From: Pycnopodia helianthoides
Lineage: Eukaryota; Echinodermata; Asteroidea; Forcipulatida; Asteriidae
DNA: 64,000 nt
Direction: 5' to 3'
Assembly (NCBI GenBank): GCA_032158295.1
Contig: CM063258.1
Location: 11,693,703-11,757,702 of the forward strand
Below, in pieces: positions 46,961 to 58,523 of the stretch (position 1 is its first letter; every line of letters begins with the position of its first letter). The notes below the pieces were generated by a model. That model saw nothing but the letters and a program-made list of their open reading frames with translations. It ran no database searches and had not been told where the DNA came from. Made by a program: the position numbers and the translations under genes.

Positions 46961-48576
46961 ACACCTAAAGCCGGCCTCAGGTCGACTTTGCGTCAACAAA
47001 AAACAGTCGGCGACTGACTTTTCAGGATCACACTGCACCTGAGCTAAGACCATCGGAACTTTTCAGTCGGCGATTATTTACGACCTGAGCGTAACTGCAC
47101 TGATTTTAAAGTGCGTTTATAGTGTCAATTTACATTTTAATCGGCCTCAAAATCGAGTAGCTGATATATCAAAGATAACATACAAGTACTTACTGTTGAT
47201 TTTACGAACTTAGAAAAAAGAAGAAAACAGAAAACGATGTTTTTGAAAAGCCCGCGTGTCGAGAATCTGAAAAGGCCGAGTTCACGATTGTTGCTGCGTG
47301 ACGTCACTTGCATGACAGCAAAAAATGAGTGAGGTTTAATCAGAGTCTAGTACCTAGAATCGCATGCAGTTTTATTGCGGAGTTACGCACGGGGGACGCT
47401 AATTTGCGACGATCGCGAAAAAAAACACGCGATGTTTACCACCACTGCTTGTTAAATTATAACTCGAGAAAGATATCCGGCTCCAGTTAGGAATATTGGG
47501 AATATATCAGTTTAGACTCAGATAGATTCAGTGATAGTTCTAATAGCACCGGGCGAGGATAGTGACAACGTTGAGCCCCCGACGATGAAGAGGTGACTCG
47601 CGGTGATTCAGATTCAAGCCACTGGCAAAGCCGCATGTAAACAATGGATCCAACACAGAACGAGGCTGCTGCTTGCTCTGCTGGCGACGTTCGTCGATGT
47701 CCAGGACGATGACCAACGAACATTTAATCATGATAAACACATGTGCATTACAGCCTAGTTTCCTTCGAAAGTGTGATGTGAGAGAGAAAACGTTCAATTA
47801 CTATTATTAACTAAACTGTCCAGATTTCAGGCTACACATGATGTTTATGTTATTTTATTAGATACTATTATTTTTTTAAGACATGGCTGGTTTTGTACAA
47901 TTAATTGTACCACCATTAAAAGCTTATACACTGCAACTTAATTTTTTTCTAAAGAAATGTTTGTTACACATCACAGACCATCCTTGAGGCTTGGTAGGAG
48001 GCTACTGCTGTCTCAATCATGACACTCTCAAGACACCCTACTCTAAGCACAAACCACAGTACGGTGCTAGAGCCGAACATGACATTGCAAGGTAAGTAAG
48101 ACTGAGCCTAACTTCCTGACTGTATAAATAGGAATGTAGGCCTATATAGGCCATGTAGGGAAAACAAATCAGATTCAGAGAATGCCACTTGAAAGCGAGA
48201 CAATTCTCAACACAATTTAGCTTTCTATCAAGATAAGTCCCTGCACATAAAAAATATCAGCCATGCAGGTCTATTTTGTATTTGGCGGCTCCCCCTTAAA
48301 AAAGGTGCATTCAATGATGCAAATTTAAATGGAAATAGCTTTTCTTAAGAACTATTTGTGAGTGTACATGTAGTTCCTTTATTAATTGTTGCTTATTTCA
48401 TCTTTCCCGGTCAGACTGGCCAAGTTGGACACAAAATCTAGTTTATTAAACCAAAAACATAAACATGTAATTATACAGTATGTTGATTTTAAAACGAAAC
48501 AATTCTTCTTTGTATTTCACATGAAATACAGACACGTCTCATATCAGCAGATCATCGGGTCAGCGCAACGAGTGCC
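46961..48576. other. Intron stretch, no gene recognised
   Basis: Short Ser/Asp- and Glu-rich frames occur near 47510-47640 on the plus strand but with stops and shifts, and there is one TGACGTCA at 47299. No exon of the host gene or recognisable transposon ORF was found. Confidence 0.4.
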
Positions 48577-49659
48577 CCTAATTCCAGCATGCATCATGGA
48601 AAACAAGGACAACCTTTGCAGATGTAGAGGGCAACTATGAAGGGTTCATTTCGTCCGTCGCAAATACCTAGCGGGCGAATGTACCCGTAATAAGTTTTAA
48701 AATACCGGAGTATTTTGGTTTTCCAAAAGATGTAGGCCTAGCAACTCGGCGAGCAAGGGTTTGCTTCGTCAAAAACATACACGAGCTCGGACTTCAAGCT
48801 GATGACGAAAGCATCCATAATTATCATGTTCGGCAAGCATTTACTTGTTCTTCGTTTTATCTATTGCAATACATCTTTTATCAATCACTTATTCTATTAA
48901 TTTGTTTATTAAACACACCGAGACTATGGTGGAGTCATAATGAAACATCTTTTCAAAGTTTTCTGGAAAATGTATTTTGATAAATTTTATTCAAGTCATT
49001 ACAAGAAAGTTTACACGAATACCTTTTTTCTTCTAAAAATGCCTTGGTTGGTCAGTTACATACAATAATTTTTTTATTCAAAATGTCTTTTAGCAACGTG
49101 ATGTACCATGGCCAGTATACATGTGTTACTGCATGTGACAAAATTATATATTTCCATTCTAAGCAGTTTTCAAAAAATGACTGAATAGATCCTAAAACTC
49201 ATGTAGCAATGTGATGGATGTCACACTTATCAAAATAATTCACAATACAAACACTGAAGGCCTATGAAATATGTCACTTCATGGGATTGAGGGGGTTACA
49301 CAAATTAATGCAAATACAGATTTGTCTTGCGGGTATTTTAACTAGTATGTTACACACTGATTCCTATGCCTATAAAGTTGGGTGAAATTGAGATTTCCTT
49401 CCCCCCCCCAAAAAAAAAAAAAAAAAAAAAAAACATCCCAGTTTTGACAACGAAAGGAATGAAAACTGCGTTTTTAATGTTTACCAACATCTATTGGCAT
49501 CATCTCAAAACACTGTTTTTTTGTCATGTATGAAACTGCAAGAAAGTTGATGACAATTAATTTACAAATCATCTAGGTCTGGGTATATACCCTTCATAGT
49601 TGCCCTCTGCATCTGGAAAGGTTGTCCTTGTGTTTTCCATGATGCATTCTGGAATTAGG
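48577..49659. mobile_element. Non-autonomous element with ~70-bp inverted arms
   Basis: The left arm (48577-48644) cctaattccagcatgcatca, tggaaaacaaggacaacctt, tgcagatgtagagggcaact, atgaagggt returns inverted at 49587-49659 with a few changes and a 2-bp insertion. The 940-bp interior is AT-rich with a 25-bp poly-A near 49410. A third partial copy of the arm is inside the neighbouring tyrosine-recombinase gene (50085-50133). Confidence 0.7.
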
Positions 49660-49849
49660 TATATCTTTGATCAGCTATCGTAACACCCCTTCCTTTGATT
49701 CTATCTGTTGATTGTCCGAGAGCGTGTCACATGGTGTTGTGTATTTTTACTCTTGTACATGTTCACCGACCAAAGTAATTACTCAACGGACTATTCAACG
49801 ATAGCCTAGCAACCGATGTACTAGTGCATGGATACCCTGGTACCCAGAC

Positions 49850-51051
49850 TACATTGACTACCATTGATTTAAACGAGCTGCTTGACAACCTCGAACCCGG
49901 TGTATGAACAACATATGTGCATTTGAAATACGGTTTAGAGAACGAACGTAACAGCAGTAGTTTGGTGCCCTCTTATTTTGTCAAAACTCGGTGTTTCAAC
50001 GTAAGATTTTACAGTTCTTGTTTGACGATTGATTGCGCGCGACGTACGTAAAGTTTTTTGACGATTCTACCAGGAAAATGGGTATAAATACCCTTCATAG
50101 TTGCCCTCTGAATCTGGAAAGGTTGTCCTTGTGTCCGCGATTTGTTTTACTTCTTGAAGATGAATTACGAGATTTTATAGACTCAGCAGATTCAAAGAAC
50201 ACTAAAAGCAGCATAAAATACGTCGAAAGAATTGTCCAACAGTACTGTTCTGCACGCAACACAACGTTGGAGATAGTGGATCACATGAACAACGAAGAAC
50301 TGGACAATTTCTTGCGAAGATTCTACATGGAAGTTCGGCAAGTGAATGGGGACTTATACTGCAAAAAGACAATGCAAACTATTCGATATGGATTGCGGAG
50401 ACGTTTCAAGGACAGGGAAATTAATCCAGTGGGCATCATAAAGGATCAAGCATTTGAGAGATCAAAAAAGAGTTTCAAAGCGACCCTTGTTCATCTCAAG
50501 AAAATCGGAAAGGTAATGTGGAGCATAAAAACCCCATAACTCTTGAGGACATGAATAAAATAAATGCTTCATTGACGACGAACATCTCCACACCAACTGG
50601 CCTTCAAAATAAGGTTTTCATCGATGTCATGGTCTATCACTGCGACCGAGGCAGAGAAAATTTGAGAGACATGAAAAAGACAGACTTTAAGATAAATACT
50701 GATTCTAGCGGATTGAGGTATGTCACAAAACGAGACCAGCTTACCAAAAATAACCGAGAAAACGATGATGAAAAGCGCCAAGCTGGTTTAATGTATATGA
50801 ATCACCAGGAAACCCTCGGTGTCCTGTCAGCAATTTTCTCGCCTACTTAGAAAAACTTAACCCTGACTGTGACTTTCTTTGGCAGAGACCAAAATACATT
50901 GTTTGTTCAAGCTCAAACTCATGGTATTGTAATATGCCACTTGGAAAGAACACACTCTCTAACAAACTAAAGGTAATTTCTACAGCAGCCAAGTGTAGTA
51001 ATATTTACACAAACCATTGTTTCAGAGCCATCCAGTATTAAAAACTACAGC
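49850..51051 (+). pseudogene. Crypton-like (DUF3504-type) tyrosine recombinase, broken
   Basis: Coding pieces in order are TTIDLNELLDNLEPG (near 49870), an N-terminal helical SAM-like region (LLEDELRDFIDSADSKNTKS, IVQQYCSARNTTLEIVDHMN, YGLRRRFKDREINPVGI), a second frame with LEDMNKINASL, VYHCDRGRENLRDMKKTDF, and a third with FLAYLEKLNPDCDFLWQRPK, MPLGKNTLSNKLKVIS and IYTNHCFRA. GRENLR and NHxxRA fit the catalytic Arg and HxxR boxes of DUF3504/Crypton recombinases. The frame stops right after NHCFRAIQY, and the segment carrying the second His and the nucleophilic Tyr is absent. Frame breaks are near 50512 and 50825. It belongs to the family that also gave rise to vertebrate ZMYM/QRICH-type domesticated proteins. 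Confidence 0.75.
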
Positions 51052-51189
51052 AGGACAAGTGAAGAAGAAAAAAACGTGAGATGAGTGCGGTCTTAACAAA
51101 CGCTGTTAACCCTGAACAATGTGAGGCTGGACCATCATCGCTGTCAACTACCCACTCTGCTAACAGCGTCACAGGAATTGCTTATTTTG

Positions 51190-51535
51190 AGAGACTTTGA
51201 AAAATCACCTTTGTCACCAGTGAACCTTGGCACAAACAATAACATTGCTTCATCATCCCCAGTCGGGAACTTGACCAAGGTAAACATAAACAATGACAGC
51301 AAACGCACTCGCTAATTCAATTTCCATGGATGTGTTGTCAATATTTACAACTAGGCCTAAATGACTTTTGAGAGACTCAAAAAAAAACTCACCAATGAAC
51401 CTTGCCATAAACATTGATATATGTATATTGTTTCCTCGTCCCCTGTCGAGAACTTGACCAAGGAAAACATAAACAATAACAATAAAAAGACTCAGAATTT
51501 CCATTTACATGGATGCGTTTGTTAATATTCGCCTG
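51190..51535 (+). repeat. ~170-bp direct duplication near the right end of the recombinase element
   Basis: Two units share gaacttgaccaaggtaaaca or gaacttgaccaaggaaaaca, taaacaat(g)ac, tttccat(g/t)(g/t)(a)catggatg and gt(c/t)aatatt. They are about 80% similar, so the duplication is older than the R4/Dong duplication. Confidence 0.7.
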
Positions 51536-51690
51536 AAATTTTATTATTGAAGTGCATGGTTACAACCAAGTTTCTTGTTTTTAAAACGAACTTGAATTAA
51601 ATAAAATGACGCAGTGTTGAATGATGAATAAAGGTGTGTGAATTAATTTGTTATTAAAGTATACAGATAGAATCAAAGGAAGGGGTGTTA

Positions 51691-52263
51691 TAAAACAATA
51701 AAAACAATAAAATATTGACTGCTTTGTCTCTTGGCATAGTAAAACTAGTCACTCGAGGTGATCCCCGGAGCAGCCTATCTTCCCGAGGCAGTACAAAACA
51801 ACGCATCAGGACACTACAGCAGTGCGACGCGAAAATGCGACGTCACGACGTGACAATGCGCAATTGACGCTGTGGTGTAACTAAGGGGGTGTCTCCCCCG
51901 CCCCCCCTCCCCCACTTTTATTTTTGAATTTTGAGATTTTTTTTAATTCCAGAGTAACATGTTTCATTTAAAAGGCTTTAATGTAATAACTTTTTTTTAA
52001 CTCTTTTTCGAAAGGGGTATGCGCGGGTAATTTCTTCCGGTTCCTTGACATTTCCAAGATGTTTCCACTTCGATCAAATACAGCCAAATTTTGTAAAAGA
52101 AAAATAATGTCCGTCAGCAACGCTTTATGCTTTACCGAGTTGTTAAACAAGTTTAAACAATGTTATTACTTGTTTTTGTTTTTTTACGGAAGCCCATTAT
52201 AGTGCAACATTGCGTTTCTCCTTGATTTGTTTCACAGTGGTAGTAGTGTTTCTCTTTCAGGTG
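51691..52263. other. Intron stretch between recombinase element and minisatellite
   Basis: It holds a cgacg-rich phrase near 51810-51860, a C-rich run at 51890-51915 (gtctcccccgccccccctcc) and AT-rich sequence. No exon seen. Confidence 0.5.
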
Positions 52264-53073
52264 GCAGTGTTTGTCTTTCACAGTGACACTGTTTCCTTTT
52301 CATGTGGCAGTGTTTCTCTTTCACAGTGACACTGTTTCCTTTTCATGTGGCAGTGTTTCTCTTTCACAGTGATACTGTTTCCCTTTTAAATGGCAGTGTT
52401 TCTCTTTCACAGTGACACTGTTTCCCTATTAAATGGCAGTGTTTCTCTTTCACAGTGATACTGTTACCCTTTTCATGTGGCAGTGTTTCTCTTTCACAGT
52501 GATACTGTTTCCCTTTTAAATGGCAGTGTTTCTCTTTCACAGTGACACTGTTTCCCTATTAAATGGCAGTGTTTCTCTTTCACAGTGACACTGTTTCCCT
52601 ATTAAATGGCAGTGTTTCTCTTTCACAGTGATACTGTTTCCCTTTCAAGTGGCAGTGTTTCTCTTTCACAGTGATACTGTTTCCCTTTCAAATGGCAGTG
52701 TTTCTCTTTCACAGTGATACTGTTTCCCTTTTAAATGGCAGTGTTTCTCTTTCACAGTGATACTGTTTCCCTATTAAATGGCAGTGTTTCTCTTTCACAG
52801 TGATACTGTTTCCCTTTTAAATGGCAGTGTTTCTCTTTCACAGTGATACTGTTTCCCTATTAAATGGCAGTGTTTCTCTTTCACAGTGATACTGTTTCCC
52901 TTTCAAATGGCAGTGTTTCTCTTTCACAGTGATACTGTTTCCCTTTTAAATGGCAGTGTTTCTCTTTCACAGTGATACTGTTTCCCTATTAAATGGCAGT
53001 GTTTCTCTTTCACAGTGATACTGTTTCCCTTTCAAGTGGCAGTGTTTCTTTTTCACAGTGATACTGTTTCCCT
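52264..53073. repeat. 43-bp minisatellite, 19 units
   Basis: The unit is ggcagtgtttctctttcaca, gtgatactgtttccc and a variable 6-8 base spacer. Nineteen units were counted, nearly all 43 bp. The leading units have gacactg and a ttttcatgt spacer; later units have gatactg and spacers tttaaat, attaaat or ttcaa(a/g)t. Each unit is a weak palindrome (cagtgt...acactg). A degenerate part-unit precedes it at 52230. It starts about 243 bp from the LIM1 exon donor. Confidence 0.96.
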
Positions 53074-53246
53074 TGACTTATCGTTCAAATATCCAAACAC
53101 CTATAGTGAATGAGAAAATGAACGTAATGTAGTGGACTTTTGTAGTTTCTTATCGTTTTATGGTGATTTCCTTTGCCAAACAACTGCATCAACTAAAGTT
53201 CTATCTCCTTGAAATCACGGTTGTTGGATATTTGAACGATAAGTCA
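53074..53246. repeat. 173-bp foldback between minisatellite and LIM1 exon
   Basis: The end sequences tgacttatcgttcaaatatc and gatatttgaacgataagtca are exact inverted copies extending to 23 bp, with weaker inner pairing (ggtgatttcc with ggaaatcac-like). It directly joins the last minisatellite unit and ends 70 bp from the exon. Confidence 0.8.
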
Positions 53247-53316
53247 TTACCCACAAAAAGGCATTGTACAATGTATAACGTCTAGTCGAAATGTAAATAT
53301 CAATAGATACACTTAC

Positions 53317-53504
53317 CTTGAGTAACAGTGCTTACAGTACACCTGTGAGTCTCTACAGTAGCATGTTAGCTGAGTTTCCAAATTGGCTAGACAATCAGCA
53401 CAACTTAAACATTTCATGTGCCAACTCAATCCTCCACCAACACGAAGCAAGAAACGATCGGTTATAGTACCACCACAACCACTACATTGTTCACAGCTAC
53501 CCAC
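53317..53504 (-). CDS. Awh/Lhx6/8: Awh/Lhx6/8 LIM-homeobox gene, LIM domain 1 exon
   Basis: The minus-strand acceptor gttgatatttag and donor gtaagt (53316-53311) bound 188 bp, 62 codons plus two bases. The frame starts in phase 0, fitting the start exon at 58524-58601. The peptide contains CEQCSGCGGTITDRFLLRVG, SWHMKCLSCADCLANLETQL and TCYCRDSQVYCKHCYSR. The LIM zinc ligands are visible (CxxC, WHxxC, CxxC, CxxC). The last ligand is Cys where vertebrate LHX6/8 have Asp (FCKMDY), a notable but workable substitution. The GTG at 53504 is an internal codon, not a start. Confidence 0.95.
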
Positions 53505-54744
53505 CTAAATATCAACAAAAGTACGCAAAATATTACTGTTGATCTAATTGAAAAAATCTACAAATAGATTGCAAAACATTTCCTGAAAGCTGAAGAGAGC
53601 ACCAATAATGACTGTCTGTAAATTAACTATTACGTAATAGTTGCGCAGGGGTCACTGATTTATGAAGCCACATTAATTTGTCTAACCAATACATCAGGAT
53701 CATTTCCCCCATTATATCAGCGATATAAACAGAACTGCACAATAAATTTCGTTATAATGAAAAGCCTCTGCAGACTGCGTCTCTTCTCCAATCTGCATGT
53801 TATTCTAATACATTTACTCTCTTTTTTAAAGTCTACTTATACGACTACCGATCAATCAAGCTTGTATTATCTATTTTAGCGCGTGCCATCCATCACAGGA
53901 CTGAAGCCACACAGTCTAAATCTTTCTAATCAACACCTCTTTCGATAGAAGGTGCAAGCTGAAGATGAGTTCAGCGTCATTTTTGCTAGGCATTTTCACA
54001 AGATTCGATGACTTTTTATATGGTTCTAAAGATGTAGGCTAATTTACACATTAAAAGTATTACAAAAAAATACGATTTTTTATTATTATAAGGTACGTTA
54101 TAAATTGGTACGTCATTATTTTAATCCTCAGATTTTCTTTAAAAAACAAAATGCACACACATAAGGTTGTGTATCAGGGTCGGGTTTGTGAGGTCCTGCT
54201 ATTGTATTCCCTTTTATAAAGAATTCCTCTGTGGGGTCCAAGTTGAACAAAGATACCACGCTGTCTGGGAGTTCATTGATTTGTCGATGTTACCTCTCAA
54301 TGCAATAGTTATGCAAAGTTGAAGTTTTGCCCAATAAGTTCCTTAATTATTCGTAAAGTTTATTTGCCTGAAATTATAATACGACATTTACACGGTGTGG
54401 TTAACACTGAACGAGTTGTAGTTCTGCCTAAAATGTATATTGTTTGTGTTTAACCATAAAGGGTTTTTAGGTGTTCGAATGCACCCCTCCTTTCCTCATA
54501 TGCGTGTCATGAGTACAATGGTAAATGGTATGATTTTATAGTGTCTTGGTAGGTAGCTGTTGTTTGTCGTTGAACTGGGTCAACTAAGTAACTATACAAA
54601 ACTCTACGACTAGGTGAGAAAGTTTATTTGCAGTGGCAGTATTTGGGTTTCATCAAAATAGATTTGTTTATTTATTGCGTGATTAAAGAAGATGTATAAT
54701 CAATAGTCTGGAAGGCCTACAACCGCAGTGGAAGAACAGTGCCG

Positions 54745-54870
54745 ATGTACCGAATCTGCGAAAATGGATTTATGAATCTAGGATGGTCATGCGAGTTATC
54801 TGGGGGTCACAGGTTCAAATCCTGCGCTATAGTAAATTTTTCTTTGTTCAACCCAAATTTAATTTAAGTT
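54745..54870 (+). mobile_element. tRNA-derived SINE with degraded A box
   Basis: A good B box (aggttcaaatcct, 54812-54824) lies in gggggtcacaggttcaaatc, followed by gcgctatagtaaatttttct and ttgttcaaccc, a tail typical of tRNA-derived SINEs in marine invertebrates. The A box (gatggtcatgcgagttatct) is weak. Boundaries are approximate. Confidence 0.5.
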
Positions 54871-54951
54871 CCCAGTCATTTCCCTCGTGGTTTATTACTT
54901 ATTTTAATTAGATGTCAAGTTTGAATCATGGATCAAGAATTTTTTCGTGTT

Positions 54952-55748
54952 TTAAAGGAGCACGTTGCCTTCAAATCTCATAAAATTTTAGTGTTTGGAG
55001 GTGTTCCTTATACTTATTAAGAGTTGTTCTTGCAATAAAGCACCTTTAATGTGTTATAATTGGTGAATGGTAATTTAAAAAAACAAACATTGACCTCTGA
55101 CCCCGAGACATGTCCCGCGAAATGTTTACGTTTTTCAAGCCGTCATTACGATCGTCGGTGTAATGGGCAATAATGCGCGATGAAGAGCAGTAGGCTGGCG
55201 CCGTACCCTGTGGCCTGGTAAACCTATCACATGAACACCAGGTAATATACCATTCTCTACTCGACGACATGTGGGTATAGTAAACACGTCCACACTGTCA
55301 AAATGGATCGCCAAGAAAACACAGAAGACTCGTTAAATAAGAAGAAACGAAAACCTCGTCAATCAGGGTAAGAATACTGTCATGGGACAAACTGAGAGAA
55401 AGGACTTGGGCTATTTATACCCAATGTTTATTAACTGGATATTTATTGGAATACAATAAACAGATGGTAATCGTAACATTTTTAATAAAATAATTGCTCA
55501 GTCGTAGTTCAACAGCTGCGACTGAAAATAAGACTTATAGAATTTGTCCGCCATTTATGGGAGTTGACTCCCATAAATGGCGGAGCGTTTTGTTTCGCGA
55601 AAGTTATCAAAAGCGAAGCATTTCTATGGCACGTTTGTGTGGATCATTATATTCTACTTTTTAAACATCTTTCCGACCGTGCTCATTATACATCAAACGC
55701 TTGTTATAGCCCAAAAGCGCCCAACCCGAAGGCAACGTTTTCCTTTAA
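54952..55748 (-). mobile_element. Family F element, copy 2 (797 bp), reverse orientation
   Basis: The ends tttaaaggagcacgttgcct and gaaggcaacgttttccttta match copy 1 (43556-44364) in reverse, as do the inner blocks ttataacaagcgt/aaacgcttgttataagccc-type sequence near one end and gacatgtctcggggtcagag near the other. The middle differs: copy 2 has a stretch with a possible exon (55303-55367) that is absent from copy 1. Confidence 0.85.
55303..55367 (+). other. Candidate captured exon inside family F copy 2
   Basis: An ATG in a favourable context (caaaATGG) opens 21 codons and two bases (MDRQENTEDSLNKKKRKPRQ, S) that run into cagg|gtaaga, a strong splice-donor match. Without splicing the frame stops at once (GGG TAA). 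The Lys/Arg run KKKRKPR resembles a nuclear-localisation signal. The segment is absent from copy 1 of the same element. It may be the first coding exon of an unidentified gene captured by the element, or chance. Confidence 0.35.
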
Positions 55749-58523
55749 CTTTACATCGATGTATGCTAAGCACCTGCAACAGGGTATGTGGATCAAGAAT
55801 TTGTCTCCTTTCCCATGTGAAGACGCACCAATTATAAAGACACTACATGTAGATGTCGCTGAAAACCCACCCGTTGACATTGACGGGGGACTCCATCATT
55901 GTTATTTTTTCTTACGCCATAAACCGTGCATTTTGGTCCATCCTTATCTACTATTGCACCCGAGATCACAGCATGCGTTTATGATATAGTGGTACAAAAT
56001 GCATTCGTAGTTGATGCCAGAATACTATTTTGTGAAGTTTGTACAATCAAATTACACAAAACTACCTGGATATTATAACAAAACTACAAATTCCATTTGT
56101 GAAACGGAGGGAATATTTGTATTCGTTTGAAAGGTGAAAAATGTTCTACGGAAACGTTTCAGGGCCATTGAAAGAGAAAATGTATTCATAATTATGAGAT
56201 GAAAGTCATAATGGTCATAATAGTGATTTCGGTTTACTAATATATCTCAAGTGGCACAAGTACTAATTCAGTATTATGAGATAGGTCATAATTTTGATTT
56301 GTTTTTCTCATTGTTCCTTTAACGCTTTCTTACTGTTCCATTCAACTCAGCTTCACCTTGTTGAAATGGAACATGGAACATTCAAAGTTTCAACTCATGA
56401 ACATGTTATTGTACCGCATTGCACTCAAACATTTATAATTTTATAAAATGTTCTCACTAAAACGGTGAAAAGGCAACAGCTCGAAAATAGGAATGTTATA
56501 CAAAGTTGGCATAATAACAAATATTTTGGTATTTTGTTTATAAAAGAAATACAGCATTTTCTCCAATTTGAATAAAATCGAAATTATAATCATTTGCTCC
56601 GTCCACAGTTGCTTGAACCATTCTACCTCAATGCTTGAACAAGGTTTATGGTTTTTTGCGCTCTAGTTTTGCAGTCGAAAAGTAAAGATGATTTCCCGGC
56701 AGGATGCAAATAATCAACATGGGCGTATGGTTTCTTTGTCCATTTCCACCCCTCTTCTTGCTGTGCCCGAATTGTCCTCACTATTTTGCAAAAATTCGGG
56801 AGGGCATTTGCCACCCACCCCTGCCCCCTGGGCCGTACGCCTATGATAATCAAGTTGTCCCAAGGGTTTAAAACTCGTTTTACGCCACTCAGTGGTAAAT
56901 GTCGTGGCGAGTCATTTTAAACGTCAACAGATGAGAGCTTTTATTGTGACGTGCTATGGTGAAAAAGTGGAGGTAAAACTGTGACTTTCCAGTATGAGGT
57001 TTTGTCTTTTTATCAATAGTTACAAGAATAACTCTGCAATATATTTAAAACCATTTAATGGTTCGTTGCATTTTAATAATTGTGAAGAGACCAATGATTG
57101 GTGTTGTTGATCGATCGTAGATGCAGATTAGATCTTGTAGGCTGGCACCCTGCTGATAACATCTTTGGGCAAGGACAACCAAAGAATTATCTCATTGACA
57201 CAATTACTTGGAAATTCCTGAATTTGTGATCGATAGAATTAAACACTAAAAAAAGACTTTTACCGCTGAATTGTGTATACAACCACATGATACGGTGTAC
57301 GCATTCTGTAATATGGTGCTTGGTCAATTAAAAAGATAAACCTTTCCGCCCAGGTCCGTACGTCATTGAAACTTTGTAGACGTTTATCATAAAGTTACGA
57401 ATTAAAATCAAGTACCTTTTCACTGACTTTTGGTAGATTCTGAAAGCTAAATACGAACTTAACATTTACTTTTGATGCCCACTGAAATGCCTTTTTGGAC
57501 AACAACTCAAGGACTCCCTAGAAAAGTAAACAGACAATAAAACAAACACAAAAACTAAATAAATCAAACAAATACCCCCAACATTCCAACAAATAAAGTG
57601 ACACACAAAAAAGCAACGAAGAAAGTTACAGTTTACGACAAGAAATGCAATTTAAATCTGTTGGCAAAAGGCTTTCAGAGAGAAGAGATATAAACGTAAT
57701 AAATTGACACCGGGCAATCTACGCACACTCTATAGAAATTTACATCAATGAAGCCCACCATTAAATAGCATTATTAATTTTATCAAATGCGAATACTTTC
57801 AAATTTCTTTATAATTGTTGGCGATTACTAGTTGCTCGACGGTTGTTCTATTTTTTAATCACAACAAAGACACTTCTTCCTTGTTAATAAGTTGACGTCG
57901 TCATTCTAGCATATGAAATGTTCTAAGCTTTTTGTAAATCTTTTTTCTCTCTCTCACGAATGACTAATTTATTACACACACCAATTTTTTGTTTTTGAAA
58001 CAAATCACACTAGTAGAAATAATATTCGATACCATCGCAATTACTGTTAAAAGGGCAGTAACAACATTATCAATCTTTACACACAGGCTTATACTATAAT
58101 CAAAAATTGTCTAAAATCTCAACATTATAGGTCGTTCACTGTTGTTACATTTTCATATGAAGAGTGCGATGGGAATATACTAGACCGTGTACATGTGTAA
58201 CTTTAAAAAGGTGTTTCACGTCGTTGATATTGCAACAGTATATTCAACTATTATTCAAAAGAATAAACACAAAACTTGGGGAAATTTTCTGGACGATCTA
58301 CATTGTAGCTGGCGTTGACATTGATTATTTTGGAGATACTATTATATTGATGCACAATATTTTTGGATAAGCATAGTGATTGGCTTAAAATGTAATTATG
58401 TTGTTTGTTAAACCCTTTAAAATGTTGATAACTTTGAACGTGAGATTAACGTCAGTGTTGTGTAGAATCCACAAATAAATCATTATGTAGAAGGATGAAA
58501 GTGGTTAATGAAGGTTTTCTTAC
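55749..58523. other. First-intron stretch, no gene recognised
   Basis: This is the remainder of the intron between the start exon and LIM1. Open frames here (for example the minus-strand frame at 56623-56853) show no domain and no donor or acceptor in suitable phase. No shared repeat was recognised. Confidence 0.5.

Larger units (their letters stand above)
49681..51690 (+). mobile_element. Tyrosine-recombinase-bearing element bounded by 28-bp inverted repeats
   Basis: The left end TAACACCCCTTCCTTTGATT followed by CTATCTGT (49681-49708) is the exact reverse complement of 51663-51690. The inner 2.0 kb carries a broken Crypton-like tyrosine recombinase on the plus strand. If TA is a 2-bp target duplication, the element proper is ACACCCC...GGGGTGT flanked by TA on both sides. 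Crypton elements as usually described have no terminal inverted repeats, so either this is an unusual Crypton or the ORF is a passenger in another kind of DNA transposon. A 170-bp direct duplication lies near the right end (51190-51535). Confidence 0.65.

Noticed and set aside
47487..47797. Minus-strand ORFs near 47.5-47.8 kb as genes
   Set aside because: Two overlapping frames of similar length with no domains or splice context.
48660..48850. Degenerate protein-coding stretch (FGFPKDVGLATRRARVC in one frame)
   Set aside because: It resembles a transposon protein by composition only; stops interrupt it and no domain could be named.
52264..53073. CRISPR array
   Set aside because: Spacers are 6-8 bases, recur in a few types, and the context is an animal intron. 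It is a minisatellite.
53313..53504. LIM1 ORF as a complete small protein starting at 53504
   Set aside because: The first codon is GTG directly after a splice acceptor, and the frame continues through a donor into LIM2.
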